A DNA stretch of 64,000 nt from Candolleomyces eurysporus (Eukaryota > Basidiomycota > Agaricomycetes > Agaricales > Psathyrellaceae), in the NCBI GenBank assembly GCA_027579435.1, contig JANBPK010001479.1:1-64000 (forward strand), written 5' to 3'. Positions 46,725-57,923 of the stretch are shown piece by piece (position 1 is the stretch's first letter; every line of letters begins with the position of its first letter). The notes beneath the pieces are model-generated. The model was not told where the DNA came from. It did no database searches and saw only the letters and a list, made by a program, of their open reading frames with translations. The translations under genes and the position numbers were made by a program.

Positions 46725-49321
46725 TTAATCGTCGTCGTCGTCATCGTCATCGTCATTCCGCCCTCGGATGGTGGCGATCAAATCCGCACCACCCTTGTCC
46801 ACCGACAGACGAATCATGTCACCTTTATCGACGTCCTTGAACTGTCCCCGGTGATCAGTGAGGGAATTAACCAGGGGTTTTGTGAAAACGTACAGTCAAT
46901 TCTCTCGTTCGGCGCAGAGACTCGATTTCGTGGATGCGATTGCGAACATCGTTCAGTAATTCCTCGAAGCCTGCTTCCTCAATGACTTCTATCGCAGCCT
47001 GGAGTGTAAGCATCGAGTCTGGTCGGACGTTGTGATTTATCTAAAGATGTAGGATAAGCTGGTAAGAAGAGAAGGCACAACTATCTGATACATACGTCGA
47101 TAGAAATGTTGGCCCGGTCGAGGTCTGTGTGTAACCATGAGCATTAGGCGGTTGAAAAAATCGAATGACAAACGAACCTTCCATGAAGTCTGCTCGAGTC
47201 ATGATTTGACGGCACTTATACTGTGAAATAGTCAGTCACAGTAAATGACGAGGAGCAGGTGAAAGCTTACCCATGAAATGGCAGGTAGAGGCAAGTCTCC
47301 GACGTCTTCAGGTTTCAGCTCGCCGCTTGCAATCGCTTCATCCCTCTCCTTCTCTTGTGCCCGACGCATCTTGACGAACTCCTTCAGTAGCAGCCATGAA
47401 CACGAACTCCATTTTTGCTGGAAAAAAGAATGTTAATCTTTAGGAAGTAACACCAATCGAGTGGATAGCATGCCTCGTCCATGACATCATCGTCACAGTC
47501 AGGAATCAGCCCTTTGGGCACGGTCAGAGGAGATTCGCAGCACAAGAGGGGATAGGACTTACCAATTCTACTGAGAATCCAGCCCTTCTCTACGTCGAGC
47601 ATATGCTTGGCCATGGCCTCCATGTCTTTCGATCTCGCCGCCTAAATGTGGAGTTGAGTCGGAGGGTGAACGCATATCTTGAGCGATCCGCTTACCCTGT
47701 TCAAATAGCTCAGTCTTCCACCGACGACATCTACAATGCTTCGAATTTCTTCGGGAGACGCAGAATTTCTACTGGCGTCACGTCGCATTCGTGTCAATGC
47801 TCGCATAGCTTCGCTTTGCTCCAAGTCTGCGACGCTTATAACATGCATTCGGCTGGCCGATTTACCTAGAAAAGGGTGAACGAGAGATGATAGAGAAGCA
47901 GGGGCAAGACCTACGCATGACATGGAATGGCCAGAAGTCATCCCTGCAGCGATGCGTGAACATAGGAAGATGGGAAGACACCGGATGTGAGCTTACGAGC
48001 TGAAAACTAGGGTCAAAATGCCACCAGCAGCCCAAGCCTCTGCTTTTTGCTGCAGTTGCAAGATTAAGTCTCTGCCTTCCTCGTTATTCCGGAAATGGTG
48101 AATGTTGTTGATGACCAAGACGAAGGGTTTTCCGCGACGCTTTGCACACCTCAACGCAACCTTTTCCAATTTGCCGAGAGCTTTCGGAGAGAAGAGTTAG
48201 GTACAGACCAGAATCATAATATGGCCCGAAGTACCTATTTCAATGTCAAGAGCTGGCCCACCTATGGAATATCACTCGGTATGGTACTCGTAATGCCAAA
48301 ACGGGGAGGCGTACGTTCTGGGGGATCTCTCCTCTGGAAGAGACCGGCTTGAGTGTCCTCATTGAACTCGAAGTTCAAAACCTTCCCCAGACGCAGGCGG
48401 AACACTTCGAGGTCAGGATGAGCCTCACACAAAGTAACACCGTCGGCCTGAATGGCAGCCATGGAGTTGAATATCATCGTCCCCTTGCCACATCCCTACA
48501 GAGAACTGAGCGTGTCGGCCACCCTCGCAATGCGTTTCACACTCACTTTGGGTCCAAGGAACATGAAATAGTATCCAGGCTCTTCACCTTCAATAATACG
48601 GTCGATAACATCTTGTTCCTTCCTCCGGAGATGCTCTGTCCAGGTGCTCAGTGGCTCGTCCTCTTCAAACTCGTCGGAGTCTTCAGAAGCTACCATTGTA
48701 CTAGTGCTAAATCGAACGAGTTCTAGGGCAGGATCGTACCCAGCCTCGAACGCAAGCTCAATCTGCACACAGTAAGTTTCCTCAAATGCGAGCACGCCAA
48801 AGTGGGATCAAAATACCTTGTCCAGAACATTCACCTTGTACCATTTCAAGTAAAAGGTACCTCCGACAAACACTGGGAAAGAGAAGTCAAGATAACACAA
48901 TGTAGGCAAGATATCTTGCTAGACACTCACCGGTTCCGAGGCCAATACACGTGGTCATGACGGCATGGAAGAGGGGGGAATTGGTGAACGTGAATTCCAT
49001 TCTACCCATTCCCGGCCTTGGTTCACCCTCAGGAGGATCGTATGGGGCGCTCGAGGCTGAGGTCCCTTCATGCGCTTCGTGTCTTGCACCAGGAGGTGTT
49101 GAAGCCTGAGTTCGGGCAGCAGCGAGAGGTAGAGGCTTCTTCGTCACGCCCGTAGGTATCTGGCCGTAATCATGATCAGTTGGCTTTTTTGCGCCATGTT
49201 TACTACTAGGGTTAGATTTAGCAAGTGATAATGGTTCAGATGTCGTTAAGTATAAACGAGGTGATCTTTGGAACAATGCCCTGGATAAGGCCAGTCTCCT
49301 GATAAGCCTGTTGGAAGCCAT
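46725..49321 (-). CDS. Mitochondrial AAA-type ATPase-like protein, copy 1
   Basis: Multi-exon minus gene, start ATG 49321, stop 46725. N-terminus rich in Arg and Ser (MASNRLIRRLALSRALFQR), a likely mitochondrial presequence. Then a hydrophobic segment (AVMTTCIGLGTGVFVGGTFY) and a linker. The P-loop is GPKGCGKGT, made across an intron. The Walker-B-like strand is PFVLVINNIHHF, without the usual acidic pair. A later strand reads ILTLVFSSDDFWPFHVM. The C-terminal part (LIPDCDDDVMDE, MRRAQEKERDEAI, YKCRQIMTRADFMEDLDRAN) resembles the C-terminal winged-helix region of a fungal AAA family. The protein ends in a run of Asp. One intron (from 47473) has a GC donor where copy 2 has GT. Function is not established. 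Confidence 0.8.
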
Positions 49322-49671
49322 GTGTATGGAGCAGAGAAATTTCAAGCAACGAGAGGAATGTCAAACGAGCGAAAGGTTCGGGGCTTTATGAACCGCCAAG
49401 TGGGTGGATCTAAAGCCTTACAGCTAAATGAAAATGATAGAAAGTTGCACCCAAGAGAGGGGAAATGAACTTGGCGGCTAGTTTTAGGGCTGCCTCATTG
49501 CCATATCCCCGCCTCTCTTTGACTTTCGGAGCATGACCGGCGCCTAATCATAGGGCGGGGTTTGGGCCTCCCCTACCATATCGCTCTTCGCCGAACTCTT
49601 GAGTTCATTCTATTACATGAAGCAGGTTTGACTGACCGGGGTGCACGAAGAAAAAATGGAAAACGTCATTG
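49322..49671. other. Intergenic, promoter of AAA copy 1 and duplication joint
   Basis: 350 bp. The first ~50 bp matches the region upstream of copy 2 (52858-52905). The tandem duplication boundary lies within this stretch. No gene is seen. Confidence 0.6.
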
Positions 49672-49925
49672 TAGCTCAACAGAATCCTCAGTCCCAGCGA
49701 CTCTGCACAAAGTGCCACAAGCACGTGCCTTGCCACTTTAGACGCGCAATGCCCAACTAGCAATGTCGCCTTGATGCCGCGTCATGTACTCGTGCAACAT
49801 GCACATTCCAGCATCCACCCGGGCGAGCTCTCCTCTCTACCTTTCACCGTGGGCTGTTGACCAGTGGAGGCATGGTTTCGGCCTCCACGCCTGAGACTGG
49901 GTCCATAGGCTTGAGTCCGAGTCAG
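49672..49925 (+). pseudogene. Broken duplicate of the NAB2-like 3' exon
   Basis: Matches the start of the NAB2-like last exon (45772 onward) from tagctcaacagaatcctcag to the ...gagactgggtccat segment (46050 region), but with deletions that remove zinc-finger coding sequence and break the frame. Residual words such as tcatgtactcgtgcaacatg match finger 4. It is a hitch-hiker of the tandem duplication and cannot code for a functional protein. Confidence 0.8.
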
Positions 49926-50281
49926 AGGCGAGACTTCTTTCATTATCTATTTACACTGCTTATATACAGTAGGTTTAGAAATTGGGGGACCTTGCGCGAA
50001 AGGGATGCAATGCATGGACTCGGATACTCCCTGCCAGTGTTCCTTCAAACATGGAACGTTGGTGGGTCTCTTAACCCCCCAAGCACTTCTAGTTTTGAAA
50101 TCATCTCCCTCTACATTGCATCTACAAGGTGGGTGGGTATAGATTACAGAAAACCGAGATTACACGCATCTGGTCCTGGATTACATTAGGGAGACAAGAA
50201 TGGAAAGTACAGCGAGTGCGGATATCCAGCACTAGCTCAGCGCTCAGCGCACAACGAAGCTGCATAATCGAATCGCAGACA
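49926..50281. other. Duplicated 3' intergenic region
   Basis: Paralog of 46390-46724 (shared gcgcgaaagggatgcaat). Holds the 3' flank of AAA copy 2; no gene. Confidence 0.7.
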
Positions 50282-52857
50282 TTAATCGTCGTCGTCGTCA
50301 TCGTCATCGTCCTTCCGCCCTCGGATGGTGGCGATCAAATCCGCACCACCCTTGTCCACCGACAGACGAATCATGTCACCTTTATCGACGTCCTTGAACT
50401 GTCCCCGATGATCAGTGAAGGAATTAACCAGGGGGCTTGTGAAAACGTACAGTCAATTCTCTCGTTCGGTGCAGAGACTCGATTTCGTCGATACGGTCGC
50501 GGACACCGTTGAGCAATTCCTCGAAGCCTTCTTCCTCAACGACTTCTATCGCAGCCTGGAGTGTGAGCATCGAGTCCGGTCGGACGTCGTGATTGATCTA
50601 AACAGATAGGATAAGCCAATGGTAAGAAGAGAAGACACAAACAACTATCTGATACATACGTCGATAGAGATGATGTTGGCTCGGTCGAGGTCTGTGTGCA
50701 ACTGTGAGCATTAGGTGGTTGGAAAAATCGAGCGACAAACGAACCTTCCATGAAGTCTGCTCGAGTCATAATTTGACGGCATTTATACTGTGAAATAGTC
50801 AGTCATAGTAAACAATGAAGAACAAGTGAAAGCGTACCCATGAAATGGCAGGTAGAGGCAAGTCTTTCACGTCTTCAGGTTTCAGCTCGCCGTTGGCAAT
50901 CGCTTCATCCCTCTCCTTCTCTTGTGCCCGACGCATCTTGACGAACTCTTCTAGTAGCAACCATGAACACGAACTCCATTTTTGCTGGAAAAAAAGAACT
51001 TTAATTTTAGGAAGTAACACCAATAGAGTGGAAAGCGTACCTCGTCCATGACATCATCGTCACAGTCAGGAATCAGTCCTTTGGGCACGGTCAGAGGAGA
51101 TTCGCGGCACAAGGAGGGATAGGGCTTACCAATTCTACTGAGAATCCAGCCCTTCTCTACGGCGAGCATATGCTTAGCCATGTGTTCCATATCTTTCGAT
51201 TTCGCCGCCTAATTGTCGAGTTGAGCCTGAGGGTGGGCGCGCATCATGAGGGATCCACTTACCCTGTTCAGATAGCTCAATCGTCCACCGACGATGTCTA
51301 CAATGCTTCGAATTTCTTCGGGGGACGCAGACTTTCTGTTAGCGTCACGTCGCATCCGCGTCAATGCCTGCATAGCTTCGCTTTGCTTCAAGTCTGGGAC
51401 GCTTAGAACGTGCATTCGGCTGGCCGATTTGCCTAGAAAAAAGTAGGTAAGAGAGGGTACACGAATGGCCAGATGAAACTTACGCATGACATGGAATGGC
51501 CAGAAGTCGTCCCTAAACCAGTGTGCATGAAGATTTGTGCGAGGAGAGACACCAGAAGTGAACTTACGAGCTGAAAACTACGGTCAAAATGCCACTAGCA
51601 GCCCATGCCTCGGCCTTTTGTTGCAGCTGCAAGATCATGTTCCTACCATCCTCGTCGTTCTGGAAGAAGTGGATGTTGTTGATGATCAAGACGAAGGGCT
51701 TTCCGCGACGTTTTGCACATCTCAATGCAACTTTTTCCAACTTGTTGAGAGCTTTCAGAATTCAAGGTTAGGTATGACCAAAATACTGCAATAGCCTGAA
51801 GTACCTCTCTCGATGTCAAGAGCTGGGCCGCCTGTGGAATATCACTAAGTATGGTGCTTGTGGTGCCAAAATGATGAGACAGACCTTCTCGGGGGTCTCG
51901 CCTCTGGAAGAGGCCGGTCTGGGTGTCTTCATTGAACTCGTAGTTCAAAGCCTTTCCCAGACGAAGGCGGAATACTTCGAGGTCAGGATGAGCCTCACAC
52001 ATAGAGACACCGTCGGCCTGGATGCCAGCCATGGAGTCGAATATCATCGTCCCCTTGCCAGATCCCTACAGAGAAATTAAGTATATCGGCTATCCTCACA
52101 ACGTGTTGCCCACTCACTTTGGGTCCAAGTAGCATGAAATAGTGCCCAGGCTCTTCGCCCTTTATAATAAGGTCGATAGTATCTTGTTCCTTCCTCCGGA
52201 GGTGCTCCGTCCACGGCTCGTCCCCTTCAAACTCGGAGTCTTCAGCTGTCCTGTGCGTGTGGGTTTTGGACAGTTCCAGGGCAGGATCGTACCCAGCCTC
52301 AAAGGCAAGCTCAATCTGCACAACGCATAAGTAAGTTTCCCTACAATGCAAGCCCGCAAAAATGGGATCAAAATACCTTGTCCAAAACATTCGCCTTGTA
52401 CCACCTCAAGTAGACGATACCTCCGACAAACACTGGGAAAGAGGTGTCAAAATAACATCATTTCGGCAAGGCATTTTGCTAGACGCTCACCAGCTCCGAG
52501 GCCAATACACGTCGTTATGACGGCATCGAGGACAGGCGAATTGGTGAACGTGAATCCCGATCCACCTATTCCCGGCCCTGGCCCGCCACCAGGAGGATTG
52601 TATGGCACGCTCAAGGCTGAGGTTCCTTCATGGGCCTCGTGTCTTGCGCCAGGGGGTGTCGGTACAGGCTGGGTCTGGGCAGCGAGAGGTGCGGACGGCT
52701 TCTTCGCCGCGGGTGGCTGGTGGTGGTGGTGAGTTGGCTTCTTTGCGCCATGGTTAGGGTTGGGATGTGAGGGTGGTGTTGTCGAGTATAAACGAGGGGA
52801 CCTTCGAGGCAACGTTTGGGCTAAGGCCAGCCTCCCAATGAGCCTGCTGGAAGCCAT
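50282..52857 (-). CDS. Mitochondrial AAA-type ATPase-like protein, copy 2
   Basis: Start ATG 52857 (MASSRLIGRLALAQTLPRR), stop 50282. Same exon plan as the gene at 46725-49321. P-loop GPKGSGKGT; Walker-B-like PFVLIINNIHFF, again without an acidic pair; SSDDFWPFHVMR; CEAHPDLEVFRLRLGKALNY; ASPEEIRSIVDIVGGRLSYL; C-terminal YKCRQIMTRADFMEDLDRAN, then GDMIRLSVDKGGADLIATIR and an Asp-rich end. The presequence differs from copy 1 (a His/Pro-rich stretch PTHHHHQPPAAKKPSAP). All introns seen have GT donors. No disabling stop or frameshift is seen, so both copies may work. Role and substrate are unknown. Confidence 0.8.
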
Positions 52858-53253
52858 GTGTGTCGAGCAGAGAAAAATTCAAGGAGCGAGAGGTATGTCA
52901 AATGGACAAGCCTTTAAATATATTACCGTAAACCAGTGCAAGAAATGTGGGCATGCTGCGTGTGAAGTTCATCCACAATCATTCTGCCCGTGTCCATCAA
53001 CAAAACGTGTTTGTTCTTCCCCCCACACGCAGATGGGACTTTCGATCGCGACGACCCAGCTACTGTCCAAATCATCCCTCTCAAGTGCAATGTGAATAAA
53101 GTAAGAGGTATATTCCAGCTACCAAAGAGAAACGACGCGACACATATTCAGAATAACTAAGTGGAAGGCATAACACGAAGAAGGCTAACGTACAAAAGTC
53201 AAGGGTAAACATCGGTCTAGTACAAGTCAAGGTGTGATTCAAAGTCNAAAAAC
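52858..53253. other. Intergenic, no gene recognised
   Basis: 396 bp between the AAA copy 2 start and the 3' end of the SAP-like gene. An N lies at 53247 beside an A run. Homology to the flank of copy 1 ends near 52905. Confidence 0.6.
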
Positions 53254-55756
53254 TCAAACGTACATGTCATCCGAGTCCCACTCGTCAGGATCCGCCGTCG
53301 CCGGGACCTCCTGCTGCTCCTCCTGCTGCTCCTCGCCCTGTTGCTCCTCCCCCTGCTCCAGCTCCTTGAACTCTTCGAACTGCTCGTAGTACCTCTCCTC
53401 TGGCTCACAGCTCCCTTCGTCAATTTTCGAGCCACTAGAGACACTGACACTCTGGTCTTGTCCAAATTTGCGGCCACGGCCACTGCCCTCAGCAGAGCCG
53501 CCGCTTCTGTTGGACTTGCTGCTCTCACTCTCGCTATCCTCATAGGCCGGGTGCTTCTTCTCCCACTGCTCCTTATGCCACTTGCGCCACTTCTTCTTAT
53601 CCTTCTCGTTCTCCATAAACCCAGACCCATCCACGATCGTAGTGTTCGTCTTCATCTTGCCCACAACGTTCTTCTCAAGAGAGCACAACTTCCAGACCAA
53701 CTCCCTGTTCAGCATCTCCTTGCAGTCCTTGACCGTCTCACGCACGGCCTCCACGATCTCCTGCTGCTCCTCAAGGACAATCTTGGCATACTCTATCGTA
53801 TCAGCCCAGTCCGGAAACTCCTCCTCAATTTCGCGAACCTCCCTCTCGAAAGCCTCGCTGCCCGAATCATCGAAACCAAAATGCGGCGCTTCAGGCGACT
53901 CGGACTTGGGCGCAATCTCGGCATACATTGGATCTATCTCGATAGCACCCTCCGAATCCAAAACAGCCCGCTTCAAATCCTGGATGGCCCTGTCCAACGC
54001 GCTCTGAGGGCTCACCGGCGATCCACCCGCGCTCAGCTGTGCACCGGTCGGCGGAGAGACGAACGCCTGGCGGGGAAGCGTCAAAACCCTGTGCATCGTC
54101 GCCGGTTGCGCAGAGGGTGGTGCTCTGGGGGCACCCAGGGTCCGGGGAGTGGCCCTCGCCCGCAAGACACGGGAAGGGTGCGGGGTGCCGCCAGCGTGCC
54201 TCAGGGAATTTGCAGCCCTGTCTGGCGACCCGCTGGGACTCTTCTGTTGGTCTGCTGGAGGGACGAGCGACTGCTGGGGTCGCGTGAAGACCGGAGGAAT
54301 CATACCCTGCGGGGGTGTCCTGAGCGCATCCGAAGTCCGGGGACGCTTGCCTCGGGGGAGTTTNCCCTTGCCCTCAAGACACGGGAAGGGTGCGGGGTGC
54401 CGCCAGCGTGCCTCAGAGAGTTCGCAGCCTCGTCTGGCGACCCGCCGGGACTCCTCCTCTCCGGGCTTCCTCGAGGGACGAGTGACTGGCGGGGTCGCGT
54501 GAAAACCGGGACAGCCATCTCAGGCTGTGGCGAGGGTGTTCTGAAAGCATTCGGAGCCAAGGGGCGGGCTTCATTCTGGGGAGAGGCCTGGTCCTGCGAG
54601 GCGCGGGGAGGGTACGGCGTAGCGCCGCCCAGTCGCCTTCGGAGAGCTGCCCAGTGCTGCCTCTCTCGTTCCCGAACCGCTGCCACGGCCCGGGGGCTTC
54701 GGTTGAGATATCCCATTGGTGCTGAAATAGGCGGCATGGGAGGGTACTGGAGCTCCTCGTCGTTGAAAACGACTAGGTTGGGGTCTTCGGGCGACACAGG
54801 GACCACACCATAGAGGTTGTAGTGCCGGAGCCATTCGGGTTCTTCATACTGGGCGGCTGGGTCGAAGTTCTCCTTCTCCCCTTCTTCGGCTGACGGCTGG
54901 TTCTCCTTGTCTGCTTCTTCCTCGTCGGGCTCGTTCTCCTTGTCGGACGAGCTGTCATCGTAGAAACGCGGCCCGTCATAGAACGTGACCGCCCTTGGGG
55001 CTCGGTTCTCGTCTCCTCCTCCTTGGTTCTCTGCGTCCTCGTGCGGGTAGGGATACCCGTAGCCGTCCTCGCTTTCCGGGGAGGCAGACCGATACGGAGT
55101 GGGAGAACGCTCCGGGGAACCTTGTGCGGGGGGGGTGGGATAGGCTTCTCGCCCAGGACTCGGCGATNCCCCTGGAGACCGACAGTCAGTAATCCCACTC
55201 CTGAGGGAAGAACGTAGACGGAAGCGCCGTACCTCTCATGAAACGCACTTCTCCTCCTTCGGAAACTTCTTGGTACACTTCGACGCGCCTTCGCTTCGCG
55301 CTGTTGGACTGGCTGGGGACTGCGACGGAGAGGATGCCACTCTCGGTGCTCATGACGGAGAGATTGCGGTCGTCCTCGTCGATGTCGTCCTCGGCGCGTC
55401 TCGTGGCATTGCTGGTGTGCCGGTTCTCGTTCTCTTGGGTGGGACTTGGTGCCTGCACCTCGTCGCTTGAATCGGGGTCGTCTTCGTGGACTTCTGAGTC
55501 GTTATCTTCGCCTTCAACTTCTTCAACTTCTTCAACTTCTTCTTTCTCTTCGTGAGCCTTGAGCTCGAGCAGCTCTTCGATGATGACTGTGCTCTTCTTG
55601 TTCGCCTTTACGCCGTGTGTCTGGGTTCCGATCGTCAGTACACAGACCGACGACGAGGAAGAACCTTTCGACGATGCTTACCTTGGCGAGATCCTGGAGC
55701 TCACGACGAGTAAGAGCCTCGAGGGACTCTTTGGTGTGCTTCTGGAGGCCGGACAT
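53254..55756 (-). CDS. SAP-like domain protein with internal repeats, structure uncertain
   Basis: Start ATG 55756; exon 1 to 55682, then GTAAGC..CAG intron. N-terminus forms a SAP-like helix pair across the splice: ESLEALTRRELQDLAKTHGV, then KANKKSTVIIEELLELK; SAP motifs usually bind DNA. Next come acidic stretches, KRRRVEVYQEVSEGGEVRF, and after ~55190 a Pro/Ser and DKENEPDEEE-rich region. A ~210-bp duplicated unit codes PVFTRP.QSLVP and LRHAGGTPHPSRVLRAR twice (near 54510-54365 and 54297-54150). The C-terminus has a coiled coil (VLEEQQEIVEAVRETVKD) and ends DEWDSDDMYV. Frames change at a TGA near 55190, at N 55168 and at N 54364. The two Ns are beside homopolymers; the TGA means a missed intron or two genes. 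Family not recognised. Confidence 0.6.
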
Positions 55757-56881
55757 CGCTCTCGATGATACTGAGGAGGTGATTGTTCTGGGTTGAAGTG
55801 GGCAGAGGACGAGAGTCGAGGACAGTTGTGATCGTGGCTGGTTTGTGGTTGAAATAGTGCTGCAGTCGTTGTGGTTCAAGTGAAAGAAGTGTTGGTCAAT
55901 GTTTGGACCGCTTTTCAAGCCTGCATTTGGAAGCGCTCGCACGGGGGAACGGAGGAGGGTCCACAATGAATTTGATGGATGACCGGAGGTGAGGCCGGAG
56001 GGCAAAACTCCCGAGCTGCGGTTCTGGCTCTCGGGAATGCCAGAGACGGTTGGCTCTGTATTAATCTGAGCCTTGGGCTCTGGGTGTGAGCTGTGGAATG
56101 ACAGTCGTTCGCAGAATTCTTGTATATTTCATTAAAATACATTGGGGTGCTCTTCCTCAGGTGCCACTCGTGCTAAGAATCGGAATCTCGAGAAACCGTC
56201 TTAGGGGTATCTCCTGCACGCGGTAGTGACTAGACAACGCGCATTCACCATCTTATCAGGCGTGCATTGCTCAAGCTTCGTTGTCNTTTTTCGTTGTTCG
56301 TTGTTCAAAGTTCTTGGGCCAAGACCTTGATTACCGAAAGGGGTTGAGTCGATCATGATTACGGGTGCCCACAACAGCGATATTGAGTGGCTCAGCGCAA
56401 AAAGACCATGGAATTCAGACAATAAGCGCTCTGATAACAAGATAGACCTCTGGGAACAGCGATAGAGCCACTGGAATTTTTAATTTTTTTTCTTTGCGAA
56501 AAAATGGAGGACTTGTTTCGAATTACGGGGCACATCGTTGTTGATTACCTGTTCTGGCTCACAATAATTGAGGCCGGCAGGCACCGGCGCCGGGTACTCG
56601 TCCTCTGCAGACATGTAATTGCCGCTTTTCAGAGGACTGGGTGAGGTTGAAAGGGCATCTTTTTGCGTCTCCAAGACGAGACCGTATGTATACTCTAATA
56701 CTACAGAAGCCTTGATATGGAGACGGTTGCTCAGGACAGTCCGACGGACCATGGTTTCCACAGGTCCTTTACATCCATTGTCTACATTTCGGAGGAACTA
56801 AGACCGGTATTTCAGGACATTCTGCTGTGCCTTGGACTTGAACTTGAACCACCACGACTATCTACCACTGAGTTTTCCGCC
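55757..56881. other. Intergenic (1.1 kb), no gene recognised
   Basis: Lies between divergent genes. A minus ORF at 56480-56761 lacks family features. N at 56286 precedes a T run. Pyrimidine-rich and AT-rich stretches near 56470-56510. Confidence 0.6.
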
Positions 56882-57545
56882 ATGCCAGGAGTCACTACCA
56901 GGTCAAAGTCGAAACCCGCACCCAAGGTCGGAAAGAAGACACCAGGTAACGAAGTTGCTCAGAAGCCGTCGAAGCAGCCCCGGCATTTGAAAAGTGGGTG
57001 CCACTCTATTCACTCTGGCTTCCTGAACTTGGGGTTTACTGTCTGTTGCAGAGCCGACCGGTGTGGTCGAACGTCCGCAGGCTTCGTCCGGGTCGTCACA
57101 GGCCTCTGATGGATCTTCTGAGAAGGTTGCCCCCTCAAAATCGCAATCGTCACAAGCCTCCGAGGAATCTTCCGAGGAATCTACCTCTTCAAAATTGCCA
57201 TCCGAAGAAGAGGTCGATCTCACGGCGCGCCTCGTTGAGAGGGTTTCCAATGAGGCGAGCACGTTGCGCACGGAGGCCGGCAGAATGGACCAGGTGGCCG
57301 AAGAGCTCAAGAGACAGGTCCAGGCGCTTCGGGCAGCGGTGCAGATGCAGACGGTCAAGAGGGAGAGGATGGAGGCGTTTGTGGTGCACTGGCGCAAGGT
57401 AGCGAAGAAGATGCCTTACGAGACGCTCTGGGGGCCGGAGAACGGGAGGGTGGCCATGTACAAGCGGCCCAACGCGCCTGAGCCTGTCGAGGTTACGTCA
57501 AGCGACGAGGAGGGACTCGGATTGAGGATGAAGATATTTGTATGA
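56882..57545 (+). CDS. Small coiled-coil protein, function unknown
   Basis: Join 56882-56993 and 57052-57545; 201 residues. N-terminus basic (TTRSKSKPAPKVGKKTPG); a Ser/Glu-rich middle with SSQAS repeats; then a coiled coil (LVERVSNEASTLRTEAGRMD, QVAEELKRQVQALRAAVQ). A conserved-looking tail follows: WRKVAKKMPYETLWGPENGR, EVTSSDEEGLGLRMKIFV. The intron is GTGGGT..CAG and keeps phase. I do not recognise the family. It lies head to head, at distance, with the SAP-like gene. Confidence 0.7.
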
Positions 57546-57923
57546 CGTAGAACTAGTGTATTTGATTCATCTCTGTGAGGCTGTATCCGTGAGGCAGCGT
57601 GAGAAGATATGATTTGTGCGTGTTAGGGCAGTTTGGTTGTTCTGTGGAGGCAGGGCCCGTCGTCGCCTCAGGACAGACCGTCTCTTCCTCTGCCGGATCG
57701 CTATTCGACAGCGTCCGCCGCTTTTTCTTTCTAGACAAGGCCACCACATTCCAGCTGCTTTTTCGCCTGCTGGCAGGTCATTTTTGACGACCACCACCCG
57801 CGACAAATCCCTACTCTTGAAAAAAAACACTCGTACAAACGCACACCNTTTTTTCCGTTTGAAAATTCGTGAGTCCTCTCCTCCCCGTCCTCCTCCCCGT
57901 TCCTCACCCCACCGGAGCCCAGA
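57546..57923. promoter_or_regulatory. Upstream region of eIF4G
   Basis: 378 bp between the small coiled-coil gene and the eIF4G ATG. Pyrimidine-rich in its last 80 bp (ctcctccccgtcctcctccc), typical of highly expressed fungal genes. N at 57848 before a T run. Confidence 0.5.

Noticed and set aside
46726..46760. Microsatellite (gtc/atc repeat)
   Set aside because: It codes the Asp run at the end of the AAA-type proteins and is kept in both copies, so it is treated as coding.
53341..54813. 490-codon plus ORF opposite the SAP-like gene
   Set aside because: Crosses an N and two copies of an internal repeat; reads as antisense Leu/Arg-rich sequence without a recognisable fold.
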